The notes below the pieces were generated by a model that was not told where the DNA came from, searched no databases, and was given only the letters and a program-made list of their open reading frames with translations. The position numbers and the translations under genes were made by a program. From positions 1 through 64,000 of the forward strand of contig NZ_BLVP01000005.1 of the NCBI RefSeq assembly GCF_013340305.1: a DNA stretch of 64,000 bases. Reading direction: 5' to 3'. Every line of letters starts with the position of its first letter. Position 1 is the stretch's first letter. Origin of the DNA: Desulfovibrio psychrotolerans. Its GTDB lineage: Bacteria > Desulfobacterota > Desulfovibrionia > Desulfovibrionales > Desulfovibrionaceae. Below are positions 55,089 to 62,381 of the stretch, one piece after another.

Positions 55089-55763
55089 ATGGCCAGTATG
55101 TGGAAAGAGTTTTCCAAAGGCTTGTGGGCTGAGCTGCCACCGTTCCGGCTGATGCTGGGCCTGTGCCCCATTCTCGCCGTGACCAAGTCCGCGGAAAACG
55201 GTCTGGGTATGGGGCTTGCGGTTATCTTCGTTCTGACCATGTCCAACGCGGTCATTTCGCTCATCCGCAACATCATCCCCAAAAAAGTCCGTATCGCCTG
55301 CTACATCGCCATCGCCGCCTCGCTGGTGGTTTCGGTAGAACTGCTCATGCAGGCATACACCTATCCTCTGTATCAGCAATTGGGCATCTTCGTGCCCCTT
55401 ATCGTTGTGAACTGCCTCATTCTCGGCCGGGCAGAGGCCTTTGCGGGTAAAAACCCCGTGCATCTCGCCATCGCCGACGGTCTGGGCATGGGCATAGGCT
55501 TTACCCTGTCGCTCACCCTGCTGGGCGGCATCCGCGAGCTTCTGGGCCTTGGCACCCTGTTCGGGCGCGAAATATTCGGCCCCGGATTCCAGCCCGTGCA
55601 CTTCATGGTAGAGGCCCCGGGCGCATTCGTCACTCTGGGTCTGCTGCTGGCGGGCATGAACATGCTGAACATCGTTCAGGCCAAACGGCGCGGCGAAAAC
55701 CCCGCTGAAAACCCCATGCCCGGTTGCGACGCCTGTCGCGCCTGCGCCATGGGCCGGGAATAG
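55089..55763 (+). CDS. rnfE: Rnf electron transport complex subunit E
   Basis: The 224-residue RnfE/NqrD family membrane protein has about six helices and characteristic stretches such as LGLCPILAVTKSAENGLGMG and PLIVVNCLILGRAEAFA, with the half-membrane Cys of the 2Fe-2S site in VNCLILGRA. The C-terminal tail is unusually Cys-rich (GCDACRACAMG), which might bind metal. AAAGGAG precedes the ATG. It pairs with RnfA. Confidence 0.93.
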   Translation: MASMWKEFSKGLWAELPPFRLMLGLCPILAVTKSAENGLGMGLAVIFVLTMSNAVISLIRNIIPKKVRIACYIAIAASLVVSVELLMQAYTYPLYQQLGIFVPLIVVNCLILGRAEAFAGKNPVHLAIADGLGMGIGFTLSLTLLGGIRELLGLGTLFGREIFGPGFQPVHFMVEAPGAFVTLGLLLAGMNMLNIVQAKRRGENPAENPMPGCDACRACAMGRE

Positions 55764-55774
55764 GAGCGTAGTCC

Positions 55775-56350
55775 ATGTTAGAGTACTTCCTGCTTCTCAT
55801 TTCAGCCGTCTTCGTCAACAACGTCGTTCTGGCCCAATATCTGGGCCAGTGCCCCTACCTTGGGTGTTCCAAGGAAAAGGGCGTATCCATAGGCATGGGC
55901 GGCGCGGTTATCTTCGTCATGCTCATTGCCACGCCGATTACATGGCTCATTCAGTCTCTCGTGCTCATTCCGCTGGACCTCGGGTACTTGCAGACCATCA
56001 TGTTTATTCTGGTCATCGCCTCCCTGGTCCAGCTTGTGGAAATGTTCCTCAAAAAGGCCATTCCGCCGCTGTACAGTTCGCTTGGCATCTTCCTGCCCCT
56101 GATTACGACCAACTGCGCCGTGCTCGGCGTCGCCATTCTGGTGCAGCGCAACTCGTATGACCTGGGCACGTCCGTCTACTACTCCTTCGCCACCGGGCTC
56201 GGCTTCATGCTGGCTCTGGTGCTTCTTGCCAGCATCCGTGAACGGATGGAGATATCCCGCCTGCCGCTGTCCATGAAAGGCGTTCCCGCCGGTCTGGTCA
56301 TCGCGGGGATCATGTCCATGTCGTTCATGGCGTTTGCAGGCATGATTTAG
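55775..56350 (+). CDS. rnfA: Rnf electron transport complex subunit A
   Basis: The 191-residue RnfA/NqrE family membrane protein has six helices and conserved segments NNVVLAQYLGQCPYLG and PLITTNCAVLGVAIL. Cysteines in each half (QCPYLG; TNCAVLG) match the intramembrane Fe-S ligands shared with RnfE. It starts 11 nt after rnfE. With RnfE it forms the pseudo-symmetrical core of the complex. Confidence 0.95.
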   Translation: MLEYFLLLISAVFVNNVVLAQYLGQCPYLGCSKEKGVSIGMGGAVIFVMLIATPITWLIQSLVLIPLDLGYLQTIMFILVIASLVQLVEMFLKKAIPPLYSSLGIFLPLITTNCAVLGVAILVQRNSYDLGTSVYYSFATGLGFMLALVLLASIRERMEISRLPLSMKGVPAGLVIAGIMSMSFMAFAGMI

Positions 56351-56411
56351 GGTAGGGCGGATTCGCGGTAATTGACCCCCAAGCATGGGGGCAAACCACA
56401 AGGATAGCATT

Positions 56412-57302
56412 ATGCTGACATCTGTGCTTTCTCTGCTGGCACTGGGCTTTATCGCCGCAGTCGTGCTCTCTGTGGCTTCCCGCGTGTTCTACGTGGAAGA
56501 AGACCCCAGAGTGGCTGCCGTGTCTGAAGCTCTGCCCGGCGCCAACTGCGGCGGTTGCGGCTTTGCAGGCTGCGATGCGTATGCAGCCGCCGTTATACAG
56601 GACCCATCGGTTTCTGCAGGGCTCTGCTGCGCCGGTGGCCCGGACGTGGCGGCCAAGGTGGGCGAACTGTCCGGCAAAGCCGCCGGCGGTGCCGACCCGC
56701 AGATATCCTTCCGCCGTTGCGTGAAGGACCAGGGCAAGGTTGCCAAAAAGTACGACTATCAGGGCCTCTCCTCCTGCGCGGCTTCCGCGCAGCTGGAAGA
56801 CGGGCCTGACGCGTGCCGCTTCTCCTGCCTTGGCTTCGGCGACTGCGTTAAGGTGTGTAACTTCAACGCCATGTACATTGAAAACGACCTGGTACGGATA
56901 GATCCCGACAAATGCGTTGCCTGCGGCGCATGTGTGGGTGTCTGCCCCAACCATATTCTGGAGATGATCCCCCGCCGCGCCCGCGTTCAGGTCTTCTGTT
57001 CCACCAAGGACAAGATGAAGGACGTGATGAACGTGTGCGAGGCCGGTTGCATAAACTGCGGCAAGTGCATCAAAAAATGCCCCGCCACAGCCATCAGCAA
57101 CCCGGACGGTCGCATCCAGATAGATCAGGCTGTCTGCCTTGCCTACGGGCCGGACTGCGAGGAAGCGTGCGTGGAGGCCTGCCCCCGCAACATCCTGCGT
57201 CTCATGTGCTCCGTAAGCTCGGCCGCCAAGGCGCGGGAAGCGGCAGCCGCCGCAGCCGCCGCCCCGGCACAGGCACCGGAACAACCCCAGCCCACTGCCT
57301 AA
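56412..57302 (+). CDS. rnfB: Rnf electron transport complex ferredoxin-like subunit B
   Basis: The 296-residue protein has an N-terminal helix and a Cys4 4Fe-4S domain, CGGCGFAGCDAYA (about 45). Further 4Fe-4S motifs follow: CVACGACVGVCP near 168, CINCGKCIKKCP near 215 and CEEACVEACP near 249. It receives electrons from ferredoxin on the cytoplasmic face. ATG 56412 has AAGGATAG upstream; the earlier ATG at 56385 is less likely. An Ala-rich C-terminal tail ends the protein. apbE follows after 13 nt. Confidence 0.93.
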   Translation: MLTSVLSLLALGFIAAVVLSVASRVFYVEEDPRVAAVSEALPGANCGGCGFAGCDAYAAAVIQDPSVSAGLCCAGGPDVAAKVGELSGKAAGGADPQISFRRCVKDQGKVAKKYDYQGLSSCAASAQLEDGPDACRFSCLGFGDCVKVCNFNAMYIENDLVRIDPDKCVACGACVGVCPNHILEMIPRRARVQVFCSTKDKMKDVMNVCEAGCINCGKCIKKCPATAISNPDGRIQIDQAVCLAYGPDCEEACVEACPRNILRLMCSVSSAAKAREAAAAAAAAPAQAPEQPQPTA

Positions 57303-57315
57303 AGGAGCGAAGAGC

Positions 57316-58329
57316 ATGTATACCAATCGTCGCCAGTTCCTCACGGCATGCGGTCTTCTCGGCCTCGGAGCCGCCGTGAACGGCGCGCTGCCCATGGTCT
57401 GCGAGGCCGCCCGCGTGGGCAAGGAACATTCCGTGCATCAGACACGTCTGATGATGGGCACCATCGTCACCATAACCGCCCTGCACGAATCGAAGCAGCT
57501 GGGCGAAGAGGCTGTCGGGCGCGCCTTTGAAGAAATTGCGCGCCTTGAGGGCATCTTCAGCCGCTACGATGCCGCAACGCCGGTTTCCGTCCTCAACGAT
57601 CAAGGCAAGGTTTCCGGCATCCCCGCCGAACTTGCCGAGGTCATGGACCGCGCCCTGCGTTTCGGCTCCCTGTCGGACAACGCCTTCGACATCACCGTCA
57701 AACCCGTGGTAGATCTCTACCGCGCCAAGAAAAACCTGAACGGCGCACTTACCCTCTCAAAAGATGAGTTCGAACATGCCCTGTCTCTGGTGGGACATGA
57801 CGGCGTGCGGGTTTCCGGCAGCAACGTGCGCCTTGCCCGTCAGGGCATGGGCATCACGCTGGACGGCATTGCCAAGGGCTACATCGTGGATAAGGCTTCC
57901 GCCGTTCTCGCAGCGCACGGAGCCTCAAGCCACATGATCAACGCAGGCGGCGACATCCGTACCATGGGCGAAAACGCCAAGGGCACCGCGTGGACCATTG
58001 CCATTCAGGACCCGGACAAGCAGGGGGTGCATCCCGCTGTCATCACCATGAACACCGGTGCCATAGCCACCTCCGGCGGCTATGAGGTGTTCTACGATAA
58101 GCAGCGCCTCTACTCGCACCTTGTCAGCCCTGTTTCCGGCAAAAGCCCGAACAACATGGCTTCCGTGTCCGTCACCGCCCCCTCCGTCATGGAGGCGGAC
58201 GCACTGGCAACGGCTGTCAGCATCATGCAGACCCGCGCGGGGCTGCAGTTCATGAACAGCCTGCCCGGACGCGAGGCCCTCATCATCACCAAATCCGGCG
58301 AGATGTTCCCCACGCACCGCTGGGGTTAG
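57316..58329 (+). CDS. apbE: FAD:protein FMN transferase (ApbE)
   Basis: The 337-residue ApbE flavin transferase has an N-terminal twin-arginine-type signal (NRRQFLTACGLLGLG), a HQTRLMMGTIVTITA start to the mature fold and the substrate-loop residues in ITLDGIAKGYIVDKA and NAGGDIRT. It moves FMN from FAD to the Thr of SGAT motifs in the periplasm; RnfG in this operon is the obvious target. GGAGCGAAG precedes the ATG. A lipobox-like LTAC occurs in the signal but too early to be convincing. Confidence 0.95.
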   Translation: MYTNRRQFLTACGLLGLGAAVNGALPMVCEAARVGKEHSVHQTRLMMGTIVTITALHESKQLGEEAVGRAFEEIARLEGIFSRYDAATPVSVLNDQGKVSGIPAELAEVMDRALRFGSLSDNAFDITVKPVVDLYRAKKNLNGALTLSKDEFEHALSLVGHDGVRVSGSNVRLARQGMGITLDGIAKGYIVDKASAVLAAHGASSHMINAGGDIRTMGENAKGTAWTIAIQDPDKQGVHPAVITMNTGAIATSGGYEVFYDKQRLYSHLVSPVSGKSPNNMASVSVTAPSVMEADALATAVSIMQTRAGLQFMNSLPGREALIITKSGEMFPTHRWG

Positions 58330-58361
58330 CATCCGCAGGCAAGACCATCCGACAACGCAAC

Positions 58362-58394
58362 AAAGGCCGTCCCATCCGGGGCGGCCTTTTCTCA
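58362..58394 (+). terminator. Rho-independent terminator of the Rnf operon
   Basis: AAAGGCCGTCCC (58362-58373) pairs with GGGGCGGCCTTT (58378-58389), with one T-G pair, around ATCC. A further T and TCTCATTT follow. Confidence 0.9.
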
Positions 58395-58461
58395 TTTGAT
58401 GCATCCATGCTGCACCTTACAACACGGGGCATAGCATCACCCCGCCAGTGCCAACGGCACG

Positions 58462-59541
58462 TCACCCCCTGCCCGGCAGAACAGGCCGAGGCGGTTCGGC
58501 AGCAGGTCTGGCAAAGAGATACCCCTGCACAAGACGCGCCCCATGCGCCTTCAGCCACTGCCACTCGGCCACCGTCTCCACGCCCTCGGCAATGGAAGGA
58601 ATATCCAACCGGGTCGCAAGTTCCAGCAGGTTTTCCGTAATACGTGCCTTGTAGGAATCGGAATCCACATTCCGCACGAGCTGTATATCCAGCTTGATGT
58701 AGTCCGGCCTGAGCTGCGAAAGCAGGTTCAATGATCCGTAGCCCGCTCCCAGATCGTCCAGCGCCACGCGGAAACCTCGTTCCCTGTAGTAATCCAGCAC
58801 AGAAAGCAGATGCCCCACATCGCCCACATGATCGCTTTCCACTACTTCAAAGACCACATTGGCCGGAGTAAAACCAGCCTCTTCCATGGCCTCCAATGTG
58901 GTGCGCAGACAGAACTCCGGCTTGTAGATGGCCGTGGGATTGAAATTGATAAAGACCATTGCATCGCCCCGACAACGCCGCGCATCGCGAATTGCCGCAA
59001 GACGGCATGCCCTGTCCAGATTGAACAGAATGTCGGCATCACGGGCCACGGAAAACATGCGGTCCGGAGCAATAATGCTGCCATCGTTCTCCATCCCTCT
59101 GGCAAGGCACTCGTAGGCATACACCTCAAGCGGAGCCTCGGCGCGTACAATGGGATGAAAGTATGTGACAATGCGCTCATCGGCGATAATGCCGGAAAGC
59201 CACCGCCCGTGCATCCGCGCAAGAAGGGCAGAAAGGGGCTGCGCACGAAGTATATCGCACACAGAAACAATGCTGCCCCGCTTCAGGGTCAGGGTACGTG
59301 TATCACGGGCTTCAAGAGCACCCAAGGTGCAGAAATAGTCTGAACAGAGCCGCTCCACCCCTCCCGGTCCGTAAGGAATGGCAAACACTCCGTGCGTGAC
59401 CAGTTCATACGGCATTCCCGCGCCGTCAAGATACCTCCCAAGCGACTGACGGGCCTCGGTGATAGGCGGAACAACATACAAAACCCCCTCATCGGGCGGG
59501 GAATCGGGCAGCATCTCACAACGGGGACAGGGGGTGCGCAT
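58462..59541 (-). CDS. EAL-domain cyclic di-GMP phosphodiesterase
   Basis: The 359-residue soluble protein has an N-terminal Cys-containing region (about 1-115; CPRCE) without a known fold and an EAL domain (about 120-350). The name motif is ECL rather than EAL. The other key residues are kept: Asn in FINFNP, Glu in FEVVESD, Asp-Asp in ALDDLGAGYGS, Lys in YIKLD, Glu in IAEGVET and Gln in VQGYLFARP. It is therefore probably an active phosphodiesterase. GGAG lies 8 nt before the ATG. Confidence 0.88.
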   Translation of the reverse strand: MRTPCPRCEMLPDSPPDEGVLYVVPPITEARQSLGRYLDGAGMPYELVTHGVFAIPYGPGGVERLCSDYFCTLGALEARDTRTLTLKRGSIVSVCDILRAQPLSALLARMHGRWLSGIIADERIVTYFHPIVRAEAPLEVYAYECLARGMENDGSIIAPDRMFSVARDADILFNLDRACRLAAIRDARRCRGDAMVFINFNPTAIYKPEFCLRTTLEAMEEAGFTPANVVFEVVESDHVGDVGHLLSVLDYYRERGFRVALDDLGAGYGSLNLLSQLRPDYIKLDIQLVRNVDSDSYKARITENLLELATRLDIPSIAEGVETVAEWQWLKAHGARLVQGYLFARPAAEPPRPVLPGRG

Positions 59542-59639
59542 GGTTCGTTCTCCGGCTCAGCGTCCCGCCCCGGTCGGGCGGTTTCCCCAGTATATACCTA
59601 AGAGCACACGCCTGCGCAACGGCTCTGTCAATACCATGC

Positions 59640-59651
59640 ATGTCCGGACAT
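59640..59651. promoter_or_regulatory. 12-bp perfect palindrome ATGTCCGGACAT
   Basis: It lies in the 235-nt gap between the divergent EAL and DsrE-like genes. Perfect palindromes of this length in divergent promoters often bind regulators; none can be named here. A CCGCCC/GGGCGG hairpin lies near 59566-59582. Confidence 0.35.
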
Positions 59652-59776
59652 TCGGTTCTTGGCCCCTTGTCCCGGCTGCTATGCAAGCCCTCCCGCAGCC
59701 CGCAAATAATACTGGCAAAACTACGGCCTTCGCATACAGTAAGCACTCCATCACCAGCCCGAACGGAGGAAAAACG

Positions 59777-60211
59777 ATGCGGAACATTCTTGTGGCAACT
59801 TTTGTCGCCTTGGCACTGCTCTTTTGCAACGCGGCTCCCGGCATGGCGGAATCACAACGCCATGTCTTTGCCAACATCACCACAAACGATACCAACCGGG
59901 CCGCCATGGCCATTCAGTTCACACGCGCCATCATGAAAAACAAAGGCATGCAGGCCACGCTGTTTTTCAATACCTACGGCGTGGAACTCGTGCATGCGGG
60001 CAAGCCCTCTCCCCGCTATGCGGACGGGCAGACCATTGCCGACATGCTGCGGCAGTTCATGGATGAGGGCGGCACCGTGCTTGCCTGTCCCATGTGCATG
60101 AAGCATGTGGGCAGCATGACCACAGCCGATCTGCTGCCCGGCGTCTCCGCGCGGGAAGGCGGCGGCGTGGAGGCGGTAACAAGACCGGACACGCTGGTGC
60201 TTTCCTATTAA
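59777..60211 (+). CDS. Secreted DsrE-like protein
   Basis: The 144-residue product has a signal peptide (LVATFVALALLFCNAAPGMA) and a DsrE/F-like fold. The latter is suggested by HVFANITTNDTNRAAMAIQF near the start and GGTVLACPMCMKHVG with a CPMC pair near residue 105. Cytoplasmic DsrE proteins relay sulfur on a Cys; this one would act in the periplasm, where its Cys pair may handle sulfur or metal. ATG 59777 follows GGAGGAAAAACG. Confidence 0.8.
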   Translation: MRNILVATFVALALLFCNAAPGMAESQRHVFANITTNDTNRAAMAIQFTRAIMKNKGMQATLFFNTYGVELVHAGKPSPRYADGQTIADMLRQFMDEGGTVLACPMCMKHVGSMTTADLLPGVSAREGGGVEAVTRPDTLVLSY

Positions 60212-60244
60212 CCACAACACCTGCCCCGGACACGACATGGAAAA

Positions 60245-60274
60245 GGCCCGCCCGGTTTTTTGACCGGGCGGGCC
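60245..60274 (+). terminator. 12-bp hairpin downstream of the DsrE-like gene
   Basis: GGCCCGCCCGGT (60245-60256) pairs perfectly with ACCGGGCGGGCC (60263-60274) around TTTTTG. No trailing T-run is present, so it may be a terminator or an RNA stabiliser. Confidence 0.6.
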
Positions 60275-60370
60275 ATGTGCATACGCTGTTCTCCGGACGG
60301 ACAGGCAGCGTCATTCTCATGACGTGGCATGCGGTCTTCGTGCCACCGTCCGGCAGCCTGTCAAACAGAG

Positions 60371-60458
60371 ATCCGGAAGACATCCGAGAAATATCTGAGA
60401 AACATCTGAGGAATATCTGAGCGACACCCGTGAAATATCAGAAAAATATCAGATGGTC
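60371..60458. repeat. Eight degenerate 11-bp tandem repeats (ATCTGAGAAAT)
   Basis: Eight contiguous 11-mers share the core ATCnGAgaAAt (60371, 60382, 60393, 60404, 60415, 60426, 60437, 60448). The last includes the stop codon of the minus-strand YbjQ gene. The array lies between convergent genes, with a period close to one helical turn. No function is known. Confidence 0.85.
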
Positions 60459-60799
60459 AGTGCCTTCTTGGGCTTCTCAAACTGCACGGCTGTTCCATAA
60501 CAGCAAAAATATTTGCTTCCGTCAGGATGGAAGGCCACGTTCTCCTTGTAGCCTATGATAGCCTGCGCCCCCTTGTTCACGGCACGGGCCGCCATGCCGA
60601 AAAACGCCTCGTCGGAATCATAGCCCCGGCACACAACCAGACCGAGCACCTTGCCCAGCACCCTTCCTTCCATCGATTCCGTGGTCACCACGGGAAAACG
60701 TCCCGTCAGAAAAAGGTCCTTGACCACTTCCATATTTTCCGTGCGACCGTTTTCGGCCTTGCGGGACTTCTTTTCATTACCGCCGAGTAAAAAAAGCAT
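60449..60799 (-). CDS. YbjQ/UPF0145 family protein
   Basis: The 116-residue protein matches the YbjQ (DUF74, heavy-metal-binding-like) family: FPVVTTESMEGRVLGKVLG, an acidic middle and MAARAVNKGAQAIIGYKENV. It also has the late Cys pair FCCYGTAVQFEK. AAGGAGG precedes ATG 60799. The family forms pentamers and has no proven function. It lies 166 nt after the HDOD gene in the same direction. Confidence 0.82.
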   Translation of the reverse strand: MLFLLGGNEKKSRKAENGRTENMEVVKDLFLTGRFPVVTTESMEGRVLGKVLGLVVCRGYDSDEAFFGMAARAVNKGAQAIIGYKENVAFHPDGSKYFCCYGTAVQFEKPKKALTI

Positions 60800-60965
60800 G
60801 GGCTTCCTCCTTGGTATCAAGCGCCTTGCGTCATGATTTTGCCAGTGTGCATTCATCATTGCAAAGTGCTTGCCACTCAAGACGCCCGCTCCGCCCTGCC
60901 GGTTACACGGCTGCGAAAATCCGTGAAAAGATGCAGGGTTGCCGTGCAGTCCGCACCCAGCCACG

Positions 60966-62114
60966 TCAGCCCAGCAGGGAGCGGCACATATCCTCCAGCA
61001 CCTCATACAACCCGCGCTCCACAGCCCCCAGGTCTTCGGGTGCAAGCCCGGTGCGACTCCACGCGTCCGGGCTCAGCGGCGGCACATACGCCTCCGGCGT
61101 GGCACAAATCCCCAGTGCCTTGGCCATCACATCCGCCACATGCACAATAAGCGGCTCCGTGAACTGCGCAGACTTTTCCGGCAGATGATGGTGCAGCACC
61201 CCCGCCGCCAGCGGGAAGGGGAAATTCCATTTGCGCAGCAGCATACCGCCCAGACGGGCATGGTCGTAACCCATCACTTCTGCCTCGGCAACAAACAGGG
61301 GAACGGACCGCTCCTGCGCCACGCGCAACACCTCGGCGGCTTTACGCGGTTTTGCCGCGCACAGCATCACAAATCCGATATCGTGCAGCAGGCCGCAGAC
61401 AAAAAACCTTTCCGGCTCAGGCAGCCGCACGCGTTCCGCAAGGCGGCGCGAAAGCATACCCACGGCTATGGAGTGCTTCCAGAACGCCGTCAGATCCATG
61501 ACCTTGCCCGGCACATGCCGGAACATGTCCATGACACAGGCGCCTAGAGCCAGTTGTCCCAGTTGCCGCGTGCCCACAATCGCCACAGCGCGGGATATGG
61601 TGTCTATCTGAGAAGGAAAACTGTAGAACGCGCTGTTTACCAGACGCAGCAAAAAAGCCGTCAACCCTGCATCCTTGGCAACCACGGCTGCCACATCGGC
61701 TGCGGAACTCTCCGGGTCAGCCACGGTCTTCTGCAGTTCCATCACCACCAGCGGCAGCGAAGGCAGGCTGAAGTCGGTCTGCAACACGTCCAGCGGGTCC
61801 TCCCGCTCACCGGCGGAATCCTGCAAGCCATGCACACTGGGCAAGCCATGCAGACCGGGCGCACAAGGACGTCCGCCCCCTTCAGCACCGCACGCTCCCG
61901 TTGCCTCCGGCGTATGCACAAACGCAAAGGGACGCCTGCCCGCCGTCAAATCTCTAACACACCAGCGTTCCGCCAGCCGTCGCAACTCCTGCGTTGCCGG
62001 ATGTCCGGCATCGGCGTGGCGGAACCGCCTCTCGCATATCCGTCCGGCTTCTTCGGCCAGCTCCTGCCCGCCGCCCGTCCGTGCATTGGCGGAAAATCGC
62101 GTTTCCCACATCAT
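60966..62114 (-). CDS. HDOD domain signalling protein (second copy type)
   Basis: The 382-residue protein has an N-terminal Cys/Arg-rich region (about 1-105) of unknown fold and an HDOD domain (about 110-320). Motifs are LTAFLLRLVNSAFYSFPSQI and the HD pair in GLLHDIGFVML. The same motifs occur in the protein at 22165, so the two are distant paralogues. HDOD proteins lack the usual HD-GYP signature and act as signalling scaffolds. It starts at a double ATG at 62114. Confidence 0.85.
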   Translation of the reverse strand: MMWETRFSANARTGGGQELAEEAGRICERRFRHADAGHPATQELRRLAERWCVRDLTAGRRPFAFVHTPEATGACGAEGGGRPCAPGLHGLPSVHGLQDSAGEREDPLDVLQTDFSLPSLPLVVMELQKTVADPESSAADVAAVVAKDAGLTAFLLRLVNSAFYSFPSQIDTISRAVAIVGTRQLGQLALGACVMDMFRHVPGKVMDLTAFWKHSIAVGMLSRRLAERVRLPEPERFFVCGLLHDIGFVMLCAAKPRKAAEVLRVAQERSVPLFVAEAEVMGYDHARLGGMLLRKWNFPFPLAAGVLHHHLPEKSAQFTEPLIVHVADVMAKALGICATPEAYVPPLSPDAWSRTGLAPEDLGAVERGLYEVLEDMCRSLLG

Positions 62115-62137
62115 CCGTAGCCCCCCTTATTCCACAG

Positions 62138-62160
62138 TGCGCGCACCGCCCTTGCGCGCA
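62138..62160. promoter_or_regulatory. Two TGCGCGCA palindromes in a divergent promoter region
   Basis: TGCGCGCA occurs at 62138-62145 and 62153-62160, 15 bp apart. They lie 24-46 nt upstream of the HDOD start in the 267-nt gap to the divergent sensor gene. A repeated palindrome suggests a regulator site. The rest of the gap shows only a TTGACG (about 62237) and weak -10-like AT stretches. Confidence 0.35.
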
Positions 62161-62381
62161 TCATCCTGATTCCCATACCTATTGCAGGAATCGCGCGGCA
62201 TGGCAAGAAAACCGCGCCCGCCCTGTGCTTCCCGTCCTTGACGGAACCCTCCGGCTGCATCATTAATACCCCTCCGGACCGGCAGCCGTCCCCCCTGCTT
62301 CACAGAACACGGACGATACCGTAGAATAGGCGCGTACCATCATCACATCCGGCAATGCCGGAACAAGACCTCCGAGACCCC

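Noticed and set aside
51542-55140. Long minus-strand open frames (636 and 562 codons) across the cytochrome and rnf genes
   Set aside because: They lie antisense to clearly identified genes, have His/Gly/Ala-rich nonsense composition and no family motif. They arise from the high GC at third codon positions.
57316-57360. ApbE as a lipoprotein (LTAC)
   Set aside because: The Cys comes at residue 12 before any hydrophobic stretch; the RRQFL twin-arginine signal fits better.
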